A stretch of 64,000 nt of DNA from Lampris incognitus (Eukaryota > Chordata > Actinopteri > Lampriformes > Lampridae): positions 15,269,310-15,333,309 of the forward strand of contig NC_079219.1 in NCBI RefSeq assembly GCF_029633865.1, read 5' to 3'. Position numbers and translations under genes: made by a program. Numbering within the stretch: the stretch's first letter is position 1; every line of letters begins with the position of its first letter. Positions 54,996-64,000 of this stretch are shown here, in pieces. The notes under the pieces were generated by a model, which was not told the origin of the DNA, did no database searches, and worked only from the letters and a program-made list of their open reading frames with translations.

Positions 54996-55424
54996 ATCCA
55001 ATTTATCTTGAAAATGGACTTAGACTGCTTTTACTGTCATTGCCTCATATGCATATCTCATACATACAAGGGAATGAAATTACATTTCACAAGGACCACA
55101 GTGTCACATAAAAACAAATAACACACAATAAATATTAAAAACAAAAAGTGCATTAAAAACAAAAATTACTTCACAGACCTAAACATCACAAGCACACCTG
55201 ACACGGACAGTGAGAAAGACAGTCAAAAAGTCATTTTGTGGAAGGTCTAAGTGTTCAGGCTGTTGAGGAACCTCACAGCCTGAGAAATGAAACTATTGCA
55301 TAGTCTGGTGGAGGCAGCACAGATGCTCTGGTACCTCCTGCCAGAGGGTAGGAGAGTGAAGTGGATGTGGGAAGGGTGGGTGGGGTTCTTCACGATGCTG
55401 AGAGCCTTCTGGGAGCACCATGCA

Positions 55425-55937
55425 TCATAGATGGCCTGGATGGAAGGGAGAGCAGTTCCTATGATCTTTCAAGCTGTCTTCACTATCCGCTGTAGGGATT
55501 TGCGGTTGGAGACCTTGCAGTTCCCATGCCAGACAGTGATACAGCTGGTCAGAATGCTCTCTATGGTGCCTGTGTAGAATGCGATGAGGATGGGTGGGGG
55601 CGGGGCTCACCTTCTTCAGACACTGCAGGGAGTGAAGACGTTGCTGGGCCTTCTTGGAGAGCGCAGTGACATGTGAGGAGCAGGAGAGGTCCTCTGTGAT
55701 GTGAACTCCCGGGAACTTAACACGGGTGACTCTCTCCACGTCCATACTATTGATGGTCAGAGGGGTATGGTGGGCGCTGGTCTTTCTAACGTCAATAATG
55801 ACCTCATTTTTTCCTGTGTTTAGGGAGAGGTTGTTGTTTTTGCACCTCATCACCCATTGATCCACCTCCACTCTGCATGATGATTCATCGTCATTTCTGA
55901 TGAGACCTACCACTGTGGTATCATCAGCAAACTTTTT
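55425..55937 (-). pseudogene. Rex/CR1-like reverse transcriptase, C-terminal part
   Basis: The frame begins at the catalytic KFADDTTVVG, continues VDQWVMRCKNNNLSLNTGK and TRVKFPGVHITEDLSCSSH (the usual FLG is FPG), then AQQRLHSLQCLKKVS. After about 55600 the frame degrades. The part N-terminal to ADD lies beyond the L2 insertion at 57000-57200. Confidence 0.7.
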
Positions 55938-56999
55938 ACCATTGTTATGCTGATGACACCCAGCTGATCTTGTCCTTCCCTCCCTCTGACACACAAGTAG
56001 AGACACGCATCGCTGCGTGCTTGACTGGCATCTTGGAGTGGATGGCGACACACCAGCTGAAGCTCAGTCTGGAGAAGACAGAGCTGATGTTCTTCCTGGG
56101 GAAAGGTTGTCCGCACCGAGACCTGGCCATCACCATTGACAACACCGTGGTGACGCCAACTCGGACTGCGAGGAATCTGGGTGTGATTCTGGACGACCAA
56201 CTGTCGTTTGCTGCAAAAGTTGCATCGGTTGCTCGCTCCTGCAAATTTCTTCTCTATAACATCAGGAGGTTTCCCCCATTCCTCACCGACGAGATGGCAC
56301 AGGTGCTCATCCAGGCTCTGGTCATCTCCTGGCTGGACTACAGCAACTTCCTCCTTGCTGGCGCCCCGGCGTTGGCCATCAGACCTCTGGAGCTTGTTCA
56401 GAAAGCTGCAGCTCGTCTGGTGTTCAAGCACCCTAAGTTCTCCCGCACAACTCCCCTTCTCATGTCCCTACACTGGCTCCCAGTAGCTGCTCGTATCCAG
56501 TTTAAGACTGGTGCTAGCCCACAGGGCAGTGAAAGGAACAGCTCCTTCCTATCTCCAGGCCATGGTCAAGCCCTACACCCCCGCCCAACCACTTTGCTGT
56601 GCTGCCTTGGGACACCTGGTTGCCCGTCGCTCAGAGGCCCCTGCTGCCGATCGACCCGGTCATGGCTCTTTTCTATCCTGGCCCCACAGTGGTGGAATGA
56701 ACTCCCCACTGATGTCAGGACAGCAGAGTTGCTGCCCATCTTTCGGCGCAGATTGAAAACTCACCTCTTCAAGAACTACTACCCTGTTACTTGCTCATTG
56801 CACTTATTGTATTCACTCATTAAAAAAAACTCTTTCTCGCGCTTTTACTTTAGCACTGGTTTTGCTCTTAGATGCTTGTTTAGAGAGAAGATGCACTTAT
56901 GACCTCTGATGACTCGTAGTTCTCCTGATTTCCTTCGTTAAATGCACTTATTGTAAGTTGCTTTGGATAAAAGCCTCGGCTAAGTGATTGTAATGTAAT
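55938..56999 (+). mobile_element. L2-clade LINE 3' end nested in the Rex/CR1-like LINE
   Basis: The plus strand begins at the catalytic CYADDTQLILSF, followed by ILEWMATHQLKLSLEKTELMFF, RNLGVILDDQLSF, FLLYNIRRFPPFLT, LDYSNFLLAG, KAAARLVF and LHWLPVAARIQFK, the L2 reverse transcriptase C-terminal half. A frame change follows near 56510 (the other frame gives APSYLQAMVKPYTPAQPL), then WWNELPTDVRTAE and RLKTHLFKNYY. The 3' tail is AAGTTGCTTTGGATAAAAGCCTCGGCTAAGTGATTGTAATGTAAT, typical of L2. It is 5'-truncated exactly at the ADD motif. Confidence 0.8.
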
Positions 57000-57286
57000 A
57001 GTGAGGTAGGAGGTGGATGATGCTGTGCAGTCGTGAGTCAGCAGGGTGAACAAGAGTGGGCTGAGCACACAGCCCCGTGGAGTGCCAGTGCTCGGTGTGA
57101 TGGTCCTGGAGGTGATCTTGCCAATTTGCGCTGACTATGGTCTCCCCGTGAGGAAGTCCAGCACCCAGTTGCAGAGGGTAGTGTTAAGGCCCAGCTGGCT
57201 CAGCTTTTCAATCAAATGTCATTAAGGGTGGAAAAGTCAAGAAAGTTCGGGTTACCATGTTCATGGGAGTTCATTAAGACTGATTT

Positions 57287-58404
57287 TCAAACATAGTGTA
57301 TTCTGTTTCTCCACACAAAATTATAAACCATGTTATCAATGATGACAGAAGTCTGTTTGTTCACATCTAGTGATACGGCTGCATAAGTAAGTCGGGATAT
57401 GCCCTCTGCCCTTGTTAGTGAAATTCTTCCTCTAATGGAAAAATCTCTTTGAAGCCACAAATTTAGTTTTTTTTTCTGTACCTTTCCTATGATAGCACTG
57501 AAATTCAAAGAGCATCTAGTCTTTGTTTTTGTTAACAATTCCAAGGTAAGTCACTGAATCTTTCACAGGAATGTTAGAGATAGAGGGAGCGTTACAATTT
57601 TTGAGGACGCGCAGCTCACACTTACTGATGTTTAAACAGAGCCCAGAAGCATTAGAAAATGTTTTAATTGTCTCAATGGTGACTGAAACCTGTGAAGCAT
57701 CCTTTAAAAATAAAGTGGTATCGTCAGCCAACTGACTAATAATGATCTCTTTTTCAGCTATTGTGATACCTTTCAAGGGGCTGAGCTTAATGAAGTCAGA
57801 GAGTAATTGAGCACAAATTAGGAACAAATATGGCAAGATGGAACAGCTTTATCTGAGACCGTAATTTACGTCAAATCTAGGAGAGGTGCCTGCATACAGT
57901 TTAATTGAAAAATTTGCATATTTATACATAGTCTTGATAGCTGCACAAAAGTAAGAACCAAAACCAAATTTCTCCGAGGCCTGAAAGATAAAGTTGTGTT
58001 CGACTGTGTCAAATGCCTTGCAGAAATCTAGAAACAAAATAAGACTATCGTCACTGCAAAGATAAGCATAGTCAATAAGGACAAGAACGAGCCTGATGTT
58101 ATTAGATATACTATGTCTATGCCTCATAAAACCCAATTTGGGTTTCATCAATAATGTGGTCCAAAACAGCTTTTATTCTTTTGGTGAAAATCTGAGCCAC
58201 GATTTTGTAATCATTATTAAGAAGGCAGATTGGACGCCAGTTGTCAATGTAGAGCAGATCTTTCCTAGGCTTTGGAATTAGGGTTAAAAGTCATTGAGAT
58301 AAAGAGGGAAAGAGGGTTTGATTTTCAATGCTTTCTATAAACACACCGTGGAGGAAGGGGCTAGTTGCTCTGCAAAAGCAATATAAGATTCGGATGTTAA
58401 AACA
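57287..58404 (-). pseudogene. L1 reverse transcriptase region
   Basis: The minus strand shows PKPRKDLLYIDNWRPICLLN, the L1 motif before the fingers (58300-58200); then KPKLGFMRHRHSISNNIRLV, LILFLDFCKAFDTVEHNF (catalytic D), LADDTTLFLKDAS (catalytic ADD, usually YADD), LCLNISKCELRVL and a C-terminal YNFVWRNRIHYV. Several frame changes and stops are present. The reading order continues from the segment at 58790. Confidence 0.75.
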
Positions 58405-58410
58405 TCAACC

Positions 58411-58782
58411 TTCCGGTGTGGGAAGATGGTGGCGCGAACTCACGTTTGCAGCAGCTTCACCCAGTACCGACTATGCAGTGTCTTTGTCCATGTCTACGTC
58501 TAAGTTTGAAGTTTTTATTTTGATCTTAAGATTTTTTTTTCCCTGTTTAATGGCTGGGAGATCTAGCGTTGGATCGGCTGGTAGAGCTTGGTCTGCCGCG
58601 TCCGGTGGGCCCAAGGAGCACAGACTTGCCTGTATGTTTTTAGTGGTGTCGTTTTGGGAAGTTTTGGATGTGTGTTTTTATCTTTTGTGTCGCACTGCTG
58701 TGGGCTGGGTGAAATTAAATTTCGTTTCTTTTGTGTACACAAGTACACGAAAAAAATGACAATAAATTGTTCCTGATTCCTG
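58411..58782 (+). mobile_element. Short retroelement (372 bp) inserted in L1
   Basis: A 7-bp duplication ATCAACC at 58404-58410 and 58783-58789 bounds an insertion starting TTCCGGTGTGGGAAGATGG and ending AAATTTCGTTTC..GACAATAAATTGTTCCTGATTCCTG. The 3' end carries an AATAAA signal and a LINE-like tail; the 5' end looks like an L1-type start. Removing it joins the L1 codons KSPGVD and VLTSES. The short length suggests a non-autonomous or SINE-like element. Confidence 0.65.
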
Positions 58783-58789
58783 ATCAACC

Positions 58790-59545
58790 CCTGGAGATTT
58801 GTTGAGTTTTAGGTGATGAATGGCAAACAGGACTTCATCTGATATTATTGGGCTATCACAATTTTTTTGGGTCATTCTTAATTGACTTTGTTTTGGTGAG
58901 CTATCCTAGAAAATGGTTAGCTGCTACCTCATTATACTGTGATTCATACAAATTTTTATAAAATGTGGAACAGCAATTAGCTAGCTTATGGGGATCATCA
59001 GTAATAACGCCACTGATACTGAGTTTTTTAATGGTTTTACTATGAGATCTTTCTAATTGGAAGAAATAGGGAGTCTTTTGTTCCCCTTCCTACAACCATT
59101 TTCTCATTGACCTCAGAAAAGCTCCCTCCACTTTCAATCTGCATATTTCATTTAATTTATTTTGCTGTAAACTTAAATCCTGTATGTTATTTTCTGATAA
59201 AATTTCAGGCATAATGTGAGTAAGAGCCGTTATTCTAGCAATTACCTTTGTTTCTTCAATTTTCATAGATTTAGCCAAAAAGGACCCATACTCTCTTAAA
59301 TATTTTGTCACCTCAAATTTAAAAAGCTCCCAATTTCTGCAAAAGCATTTATCAGTTAAGGCCTTGTTCCATAAACATTTTATCAAAGATTGGATTTTCC
59401 TGATCACTGAATCCTGTTTTAAAACATAGTTATTAAGTTTCCAGTAAGAGCCTCTAAATGTATGAATAGTGTTGGACCTAAAAGAGACTTGGAGTGACAC
59501 AGCTCTATGGTCCCTTTGTGGAGTTGTTATTATGTTAGCAGTAAT
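58790..59545 (-). pseudogene. L1 endonuclease end and linker
   Basis: From the truncation at about 59545 the minus strand reads RDHRAVSLQVSFR (end of the AP-endonuclease fold, SDH motif as RDH), RGSYWKLNNYVL, IKCLWNKALTD..WELFKFEVTKYLREYGSFLAKS and, near 58800, HHLKLNKSPGVD. All are conserved in L1 ORF2 between endonuclease and reverse transcriptase. Confidence 0.7.
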
Positions 59546-59770
59546 AATAATAATAAATCAAAGTTATATAGTGCTTTTCTAACACTCAAAGTTGCTTTAC
59601 AATAAACGGTGGTGAAACAAGACAACAGATAAACGTAACACAGACATACAGGGGCAGCTGGGAAGGTGGGGGGAGGCTACGGGGCTATGAGAGGGAGAAG
59701 CGGCAGCCACAAGACGCCAGCAGTACTCTCCGACTTAGACAGATACAAAAGGGCAAGGAAAACAAAAAAA
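59546..59770. mobile_element. Fish interspersed repeat tail ((AAT)n, 'ATAGTGCTTTTCTAACACTCAAAG')
   Basis: (AAT)n, AAAGTTATATAGTGCTTTTCTAACACTCAAAG, TTTACAATAAACGGTGGTGAAAC and GGCAGCCACAAGACGCCAGCAG form a block that I recognise as dispersed in fish. The class is uncertain. It marks the 5' end of the truncated L1. Confidence 0.4.
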
Positions 59771-60040
59771 CAACAGCACTGTAGATTTTGATTTTCTGTA
59801 GGGGTTTACTCCCGTAGCCTATTCCTCTCCCAAGGCACTATTTAACCCATAGCTGGGGGCTGGTTCGTGAGCATCAGGGACTATCGACACACTGGTGAGC
59901 CTGCATACCGCACGTCTCGGCACTACACCGGGGCTAGGGGGTGCTATAGCCACGTCACAAATCTGTGTAGCCCCAGTTAAGCCCCCTCAAGACTCCCAAC
60001 TCGCCCCGTTGCGATAGACCGTTTTCTGATAAAGAGTAAA
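59771..60040. other. Unassigned DNA before the third hAT pseudogene
   Basis: No recognised content. It may include the 5' end of the hAT. Confidence 0.3.
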
Positions 60041-61768
60041 GTGCAAGTAGAAAATGAAAATCTATTCTTCGAGGGGGACAAAGAAGAAGAGGGAGATAAA
60101 GATGAGTCGGAGAGAGAAACTCGTGAGCCACGACGTGAGGGAGCACCAGAGCAGTTCGTCGTTGAAAACTGCTCCATAGCCACCGCTGTTAGCACAGCCC
60201 CAGCTCCCTCTGATTTAAGCCAGTCACCCATTGAAGAACCAAGGCGCCCTCTTCTTCGGCGTTATCCAGCCACAAAAGTTGGACAGCAGGATCGCTACTT
60301 CAATCGTAGATGGTATGAGAATTACAAATAGCTGGAATATTCTGTTGCAAAGGACCCTGCTTTCTGACTTGCATGCCGCCACTTTCAACGTCCAGGAAAC
60401 ATGAAGAGAAGGCGGCATTTACCCACTATGAATACCAGAACTGGAAGAAGGCGACAAGTTCATTTAACACACAATGCTAGTGTGGAGCACAAATATGCAA
60501 TGACCGCGTGGAATGAGTGGACTATTCAGAAAGAGTCTGGCTCAACAATATGCAATGCTCTGAGTGATGGACATTCAAAAGTAGTCCGAGAGAACAGAGA
60601 GTGTATGAGAGCAGTTGTGGAGTCATTGCCTTACACTGCATACCAGGGACTTTCACAGAGAGAAGACATTAAAAACGACATGGCTGTCAACAAGGGAAAC
60701 GTCCTTGAACTTTTACAGGTCATAGGTAAATTCGACAAAACAGTTGCACAGAAAATCTCAAATAATCCTAGAAATGCTAAGTACACGCATCATGATATAC
60801 AGAATGAAATGCTAGACATTATGGCAAATATGATTAGGGATCAGATAAGTGGGGAAATACAAGATGCTGAATTATTTGCGTTGATGGTAGATGACCGTAA
60901 GGTCGTCAGTAAAACCGAACAAGTGTCTGTGGTGGTGCGCTACACAAAAAGTGCTGAAGCTGTGGAGGAATTTCTTCATTTCACTCCTGCTGATTGATTA
61001 GATGCCGAGTCGCTTTTCGCTTCGATCAAAGAGACTCTTAGTAAATGTAACATTGATCACACTGCCTGTATTGCTCAGTGTTATGATGGCACGGCCGTCA
61101 TGTCTGGTGTTCATAACGGGGTCCAGGAGAAATTCAGAGAAGAGGTCCCTCAGGCAGTCTACATCCACTGCCACGCACATCGTCTCAATCTTGTTTTGGT
61201 GGACTGTGTCTGAAACGTGAAGCCAGCGGGGGATTTTTCTTTTTTTTTGTTATTGTTTAAGACATGTACACGTTTTTCTCAGGCTCATTTGTCAATGCCC
61301 ATTTCATTAAGAAGCAAAGGGAACTTGAACCTTCACAGCAGCCCATTGAACTCAAGAAACTGTCTGATATGCGATGGTCCTGCCAGTACTACTTGCTGTG
61401 GGCACTGAAGAAAAAAAACCCTCCCAGCCATCATTGCAACCTTTAAGGACATTAAGTTGCAGCCAAATTCATGCAGATCGACTGACGCGCGATCACTACT
61501 CTCACTCATTGATGCTGAATTCATCCTCCACCTTACCCTGTTTGAGGATCTATTCCGCACAGCAAAGTTCATGTCTGACACTCTACAGTCCCCTGATCTT
61601 TTGCTCGAGACTGCCACTGACATCACACACTCGGTCATCACGAGTATAAAAGAAAAGCACACAGAGGACTCTTGGAGAGGCATATGGAGCAAGGCTGAGG
61701 CCCTGTGTGCAAAGGTCGGTGTTGCTGTACAACCACCGCCGCCCCCACAAGAGAAGAGACGAGCCTAA
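60041..61768 (+). pseudogene. hAT transposase pseudogene, TTF zinc finger/DUF4371 type (ZMYM1-like)
   Basis: An acidic N-terminus (EGDKEEEGDKDESERE) leads to a TTF-type finger: RRYPATKVGQQDRYFNRRWYENYK, a TAG where relatives have Trp, LEYSVAKDPAF, and a TGA in place of a Cys codon, then LACRHF. DUF4371 blocks follow: HNASVEHKYAMTAWNEW, YQGLSQREDIKND, THHDIQNEMLDIMANMI, AELFALMVDDRKVVSKTEQVSVVVRY (usual D-ET-D is DDRK), CIAQCYDGTAVMSG (second Asp), and VYIHCHAHRLNLVLVDC. After a stop at 61210 and a deletion, the rest (DMRWSCQYYLLWALKK, LLSLIDAEFILHLTLFEDLF) is in other frames. The hAT dimerisation end is lacking. Confidence 0.7.
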
Positions 61769-61878
61769 CAGCCTTGCCATCTACAGGACTTTATAGTTGA
61801 AGCCCCAATTCAAACCGAACATCCATCCATGTCCTCTCCGGATGAACTCCAAACGTCCTCGTTCTACCCTGTTCATTG

Positions 61879-62740
61879 CAAGTGTGTGCACAGTTAACAG
61901 GCATAGGCTAAATGCAGTGCTCTTCTTGTTGTGGCTGCACTTTGGATATTATTTTAATTTCTGACGATGTGATAGCCATTTCATCCAAACATTATTACCA
62001 GTGCACAGTTGTCTGATTATGCATATGGAATAAGTGAACTTGTTGTTGTTGTTGTCGTCGTATTTTGGATGTATTGTATTCTTATTAATTGTGGCTGCAT
62101 GGGCGCCGTCTGGTGCTAAAGATTTCAGCACCGGCGCTGTCCGGTGAAAGACGTTTTGTCATTGGCTTGTGGTCACTTGTATTATATCTATTTTGTTGCA
62201 TATTCTTTGACCATAATGCTGTGTTATGTACATTATTCTTTGGGTATAATGTACTGCACAACAGTATGCATGTATGTCGTCGGCCTACAAGTTATTTTTG
62301 TTTGCAATAGATTGTGATGTGATGTGTTCGTTTTACAAGTGTGTGCACAGTTAACAGGTATAGGCTAAATACATTGCATTTCTTCTTGTGGCTGCACTTT
62401 GGATGTTATTAATTTCATTTCTGACATTGTGATAGCCATTTCATCCAAACATTATTACCAGTGTACAGTTGTCTGATTATGCATATGGGTTGAATAAGTG
62501 CACTTGTTGTTGTTGTTGTCGCATTTTGGATGTATTGTGTTGTTATTAATTGTTGCTGCATGGACACTGTCTTCAGTCTGACTTTCAGCCTGAATTTTTC
62601 ACCTTTGTACGTGAAAGACATGTTTGTCACTGCCTTGTGGACACTTGTATTAGGTTTATATCTATTTTGTTGAATATTCTTTGGCCAAGTTCAATTAAAA
62701 GCCTCATTTATATCGAATGTGTGATGTGCCATATCTGCTT
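61879..62740 (+). repeat. Tandem duplication, unit 457 bp
   Basis: The unit starting CAAGTGTGTGCACAGTTAACAGG at 61879 recurs at 62336, with shared blocks GGCTGCACTTTGGAT, TGATAGCCATTTCATCCAAACATTATTACCAGTG, GTCTGATTATGCATATGG and GTTGTTGTTGTTGTCG. Divergence is moderate. It follows directly on the truncated hAT frame and may be its 3' region. The second unit ends in ATTAAAAGCCTC, a poly(A)-signal-like motif. Confidence 0.75.
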
Positions 62741-62759
62741 TTATTGAAAAAAAAAAACT

Positions 62760-63226
62760 AAAAACGAGAACTTCCTTGTGAAGTAACTGAAGTCATGAAA
62801 ATTGGCTATTTTCTTAGCACCCCACATATGGGTAAACCCCCCCCCCCTTAGCACCGGGAGAGAAAAAATCCTGGCGCCGGCTCTAGAATCTAAAAATATG
62901 TGTAGCATGTCTGTGTGGACAAGGAAGGAAGAAAAGAGAACAGAGTGACCAAGAGTAGATCAAATAAAGTACCATAAAATGATAATATATGCCCATCTTG
63001 TTTATTCTACTATGCTATTCCCTAAAGAAATCTAATATAATTTGAGTAAACATTCTTCAGTTGGCCTAATATTCAATTCCGAGTATTGAAGACTACATTT
63101 ACTTGGCATTGTTCTGCAATTAGGGTAACCCAGATTATTATGGCATGGATTCAAAACGTAGCAGATTTGTCAGCTAAACAATTCATCCTGTGAACTCCAC
63201 TCCATCGTAGCATAACAAAAATAGTT
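62760..63226. other. Unassigned DNA
   Basis: A C-rich run and GGCGCCGGC (62873-62881) could be a hAT end. Otherwise no features. Confidence 0.3.
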
Positions 63227-63681
63227 AGGTTAGGCATCCGGGTAGTGCAGCGGTCTATTCCGTTGCCTACCAACACGGGAGTACCCAGTTTGAATCCCCG
63301 TGTTACCTCCGGCTTGGTTAGGCATCCCTACAGACACAATTGCACAATTGGCTGTGTCTGCAGGTGGGAACCCGGGGATTGTGGAGGTGTGTCCTGGTCG
63401 CTGCACTAGCGCCTCCTCTGGTCGGTTGGGGCACCTGTTCAGGGGGGAGTGGGAACTGGGAGGAATAGCGTGATCCTTCCATGCGCTACGTCCTGCTGGC
63501 GAAACGCCTCACTGTTGGGTGAAAAGAAGCGGCTGACGACTCCACATGTATCGGAGGGGACATGTTGTAGTTTGCAGCCCTCCCCGGATCGGCAGCAGTT
63601 GGGATGGCTGGGAAGAGTGGGGTAATTGGCTGGATACAACTGAGGAGAAAAAGGGGGGGAAATACCCCCCTCCAAAAAAAG
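63227..63681 (+). mobile_element. tRNA-derived SINE (family A), full length with target duplication
   Basis: The complete family A order is present: GGCATCCGGGTAGTGCAGCGG, GTTGCCTACCAACACGG, GTTTGAATCCCC, GGCTTGGTTAGGCATCCCTACAGACACAATTG, GTCCTGGTCGCTGCACTAGCGCC, GAATAGCGTGATCCTTCC, GGTGAAAAGAAGCGGC, CATGTATCGGAGG and GGAGAAAAAGGGGGG. The duplication AAATAGTT at 63219-63226 and 63682-63689 flanks it. This is the best reference copy in the window. Confidence 0.85.
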
Positions 63682-63689
63682 AAATAGTT

Positions 63690-64000
63690 TTGTGGAAAAT
63701 AGTGGCTTATTGAGTATGCATTAAGACAAAACAAAAATGGGTTTCAAGATTAGTAATGATGTTCATGTCAAATTCATCCCCTAATTATATTATGTAACTT
63801 AAAAATAATAACTTAAGACATTTTTTTGCCTCTTTTTAGGTGGCAGGAATGAAAATAAATCATCCTCCACATTCGTTGTGTTATAGTTTCAGAATGATGA
63901 AGACAGTTGGAGAACAATTAGATTCAAAATAGGATGTAGGCTCTACAAGAAGATTTTTTTTTCCTGGGCAACTATCATGTTTTTCCCCAAATTATGTACT
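63690..64000. other. AT-rich unassigned DNA at the window end
   Basis: No gene or repeat recognised. Confidence 0.3.

Larger units (their letters stand above)
55017..57213 (-). mobile_element. Rex/CR1-like LINE 3' part inserted in L1
   Basis: The 3' UTR (55017-55430) ends with TGACAGTAAAAGCAGTCTAAGTC on the minus strand. The coding part has LCNWVLDFLTGRP, TPRGCVLSPLLFTLLTHDCTA, then, after the L2 interruption, KFADDTTVVGLIRNDDESS, NNLSLNTGKNEVIIDVRK and SKKAQQRLHSLQCLKK. These are reverse transcriptase motifs of Rex1/CR1-like fish LINEs. A short duplication AAATG at 55012-55016 and 57214-57218 bounds it, and the L1 frame (STLND / IFKINW) joins across it. Clade assignment is by motif memory. 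Confidence 0.7.
53289..59545 (-). mobile_element. L1-clade LINE, 5'-truncated, with nested insertions
   Basis: On the minus strand the L1 runs from the end of the endonuclease domain (TTPQRDHRAVSLQV at about 59525) through linker and reverse transcriptase to the C-terminus and a short 3' UTR ending at (TA)n. Three insertions split it: a family B SINE (53529-53942), a Rex/CR1-like LINE (55017-57213) and a short retroelement (58411-58782). Removing each restores the L1 reading order, and each is bounded by a target duplication. ORF1 and most of the endonuclease are missing. Confidence 0.8.

Overview
The window is nuclear DNA of a bony fish, most likely an acanthomorph teleost. The evidence is a pair of spliced vertebrate genes with clear teleost-type proteins, plus a dense load of fish-type transposable elements: tRNA- and 5S-derived SINEs, L1, L2 and Rex/CR1-like LINEs, a Penelope-like fragment, Ty3/Gypsy, Ty1/Copia, hAT, Tc1 and an ISL2EU-like element. 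Long (TG)n, (TC)n and (TA)n microsatellites are frequent. Only two host genes can be assembled with confidence; almost everything else that is open is transposon-derived and mostly broken.

Region by region. 1-12 kb: a small inverted-repeat element, LINE and Penelope scraps, a THAP plus coiled-coil exon of an ISL2EU-type transposase, SINEs, a (TG)n/GGGTTA-rich dispersed repeat, a TTF/DUF4371-type hAT pseudogene cut by a SINE, a 5S rRNA-derived SINE and a LINE 3' end. 12.4-14.4 kb: an intact four-coding-exon zg16-like gene (secreted jacalin-type lectin) on the + strand. 14.4-18.9 kb: mostly unassigned DNA with a Penelope-like GIY-YIG fragment and a SINE. 18.9-21.4 kb: remains of an ISL2EU-like element, with a SWIM/YqaJ gene (+) facing a DDE transposase (-). 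21.4-22.1 kb: a SINE and a BED-finger exon.

22.5-32.1 kb: one 9.6-kb Ty3/Gypsy element on the - strand, flanked by a 5-bp duplication (ACGAT). Each short LTR carries a near-full-length hAT transposon at the same LTR base with the same 8-bp duplication (CCCTACAA), but in opposite orientations. This is the most unusual structure in the window. 32.3-34.1 kb: an internally deleted second Gypsy. 34.1-37.7 kb: a hAT fragment and a third Gypsy fragment.

37.7-41.7 kb: an intact four-exon cmtm8 gene (MARVEL tetraspan protein) on the - strand. 42-46 kb: microsatellites and unassigned DNA. 46.4-47.6 kb: a complete Tc1 transposon with intact 346-aa transposase. 49-53.2 kb: a decayed Ty1/Copia whose primer-binding site matches the anticodon arm of initiator tRNA-Met. 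53.3-59.5 kb: a 5'-truncated L1 interrupted by three insertions with readable target duplications, one of which (Rex/CR1-like) is itself interrupted by an L2 fragment. 60-62.8 kb: another TTF/DUF4371 hAT pseudogene followed by a 457-bp tandem duplication. 63.2-63.7 kb: a full-length SINE.

The two host genes are unrelated in function (luminal lectin; membrane-trafficking tetraspan). No RNA gene, CRISPR array or prokaryote-type operon was seen. No wholly new system was identified; the paired inverted hATs in the Gypsy LTRs are the best candidate for something not previously described.
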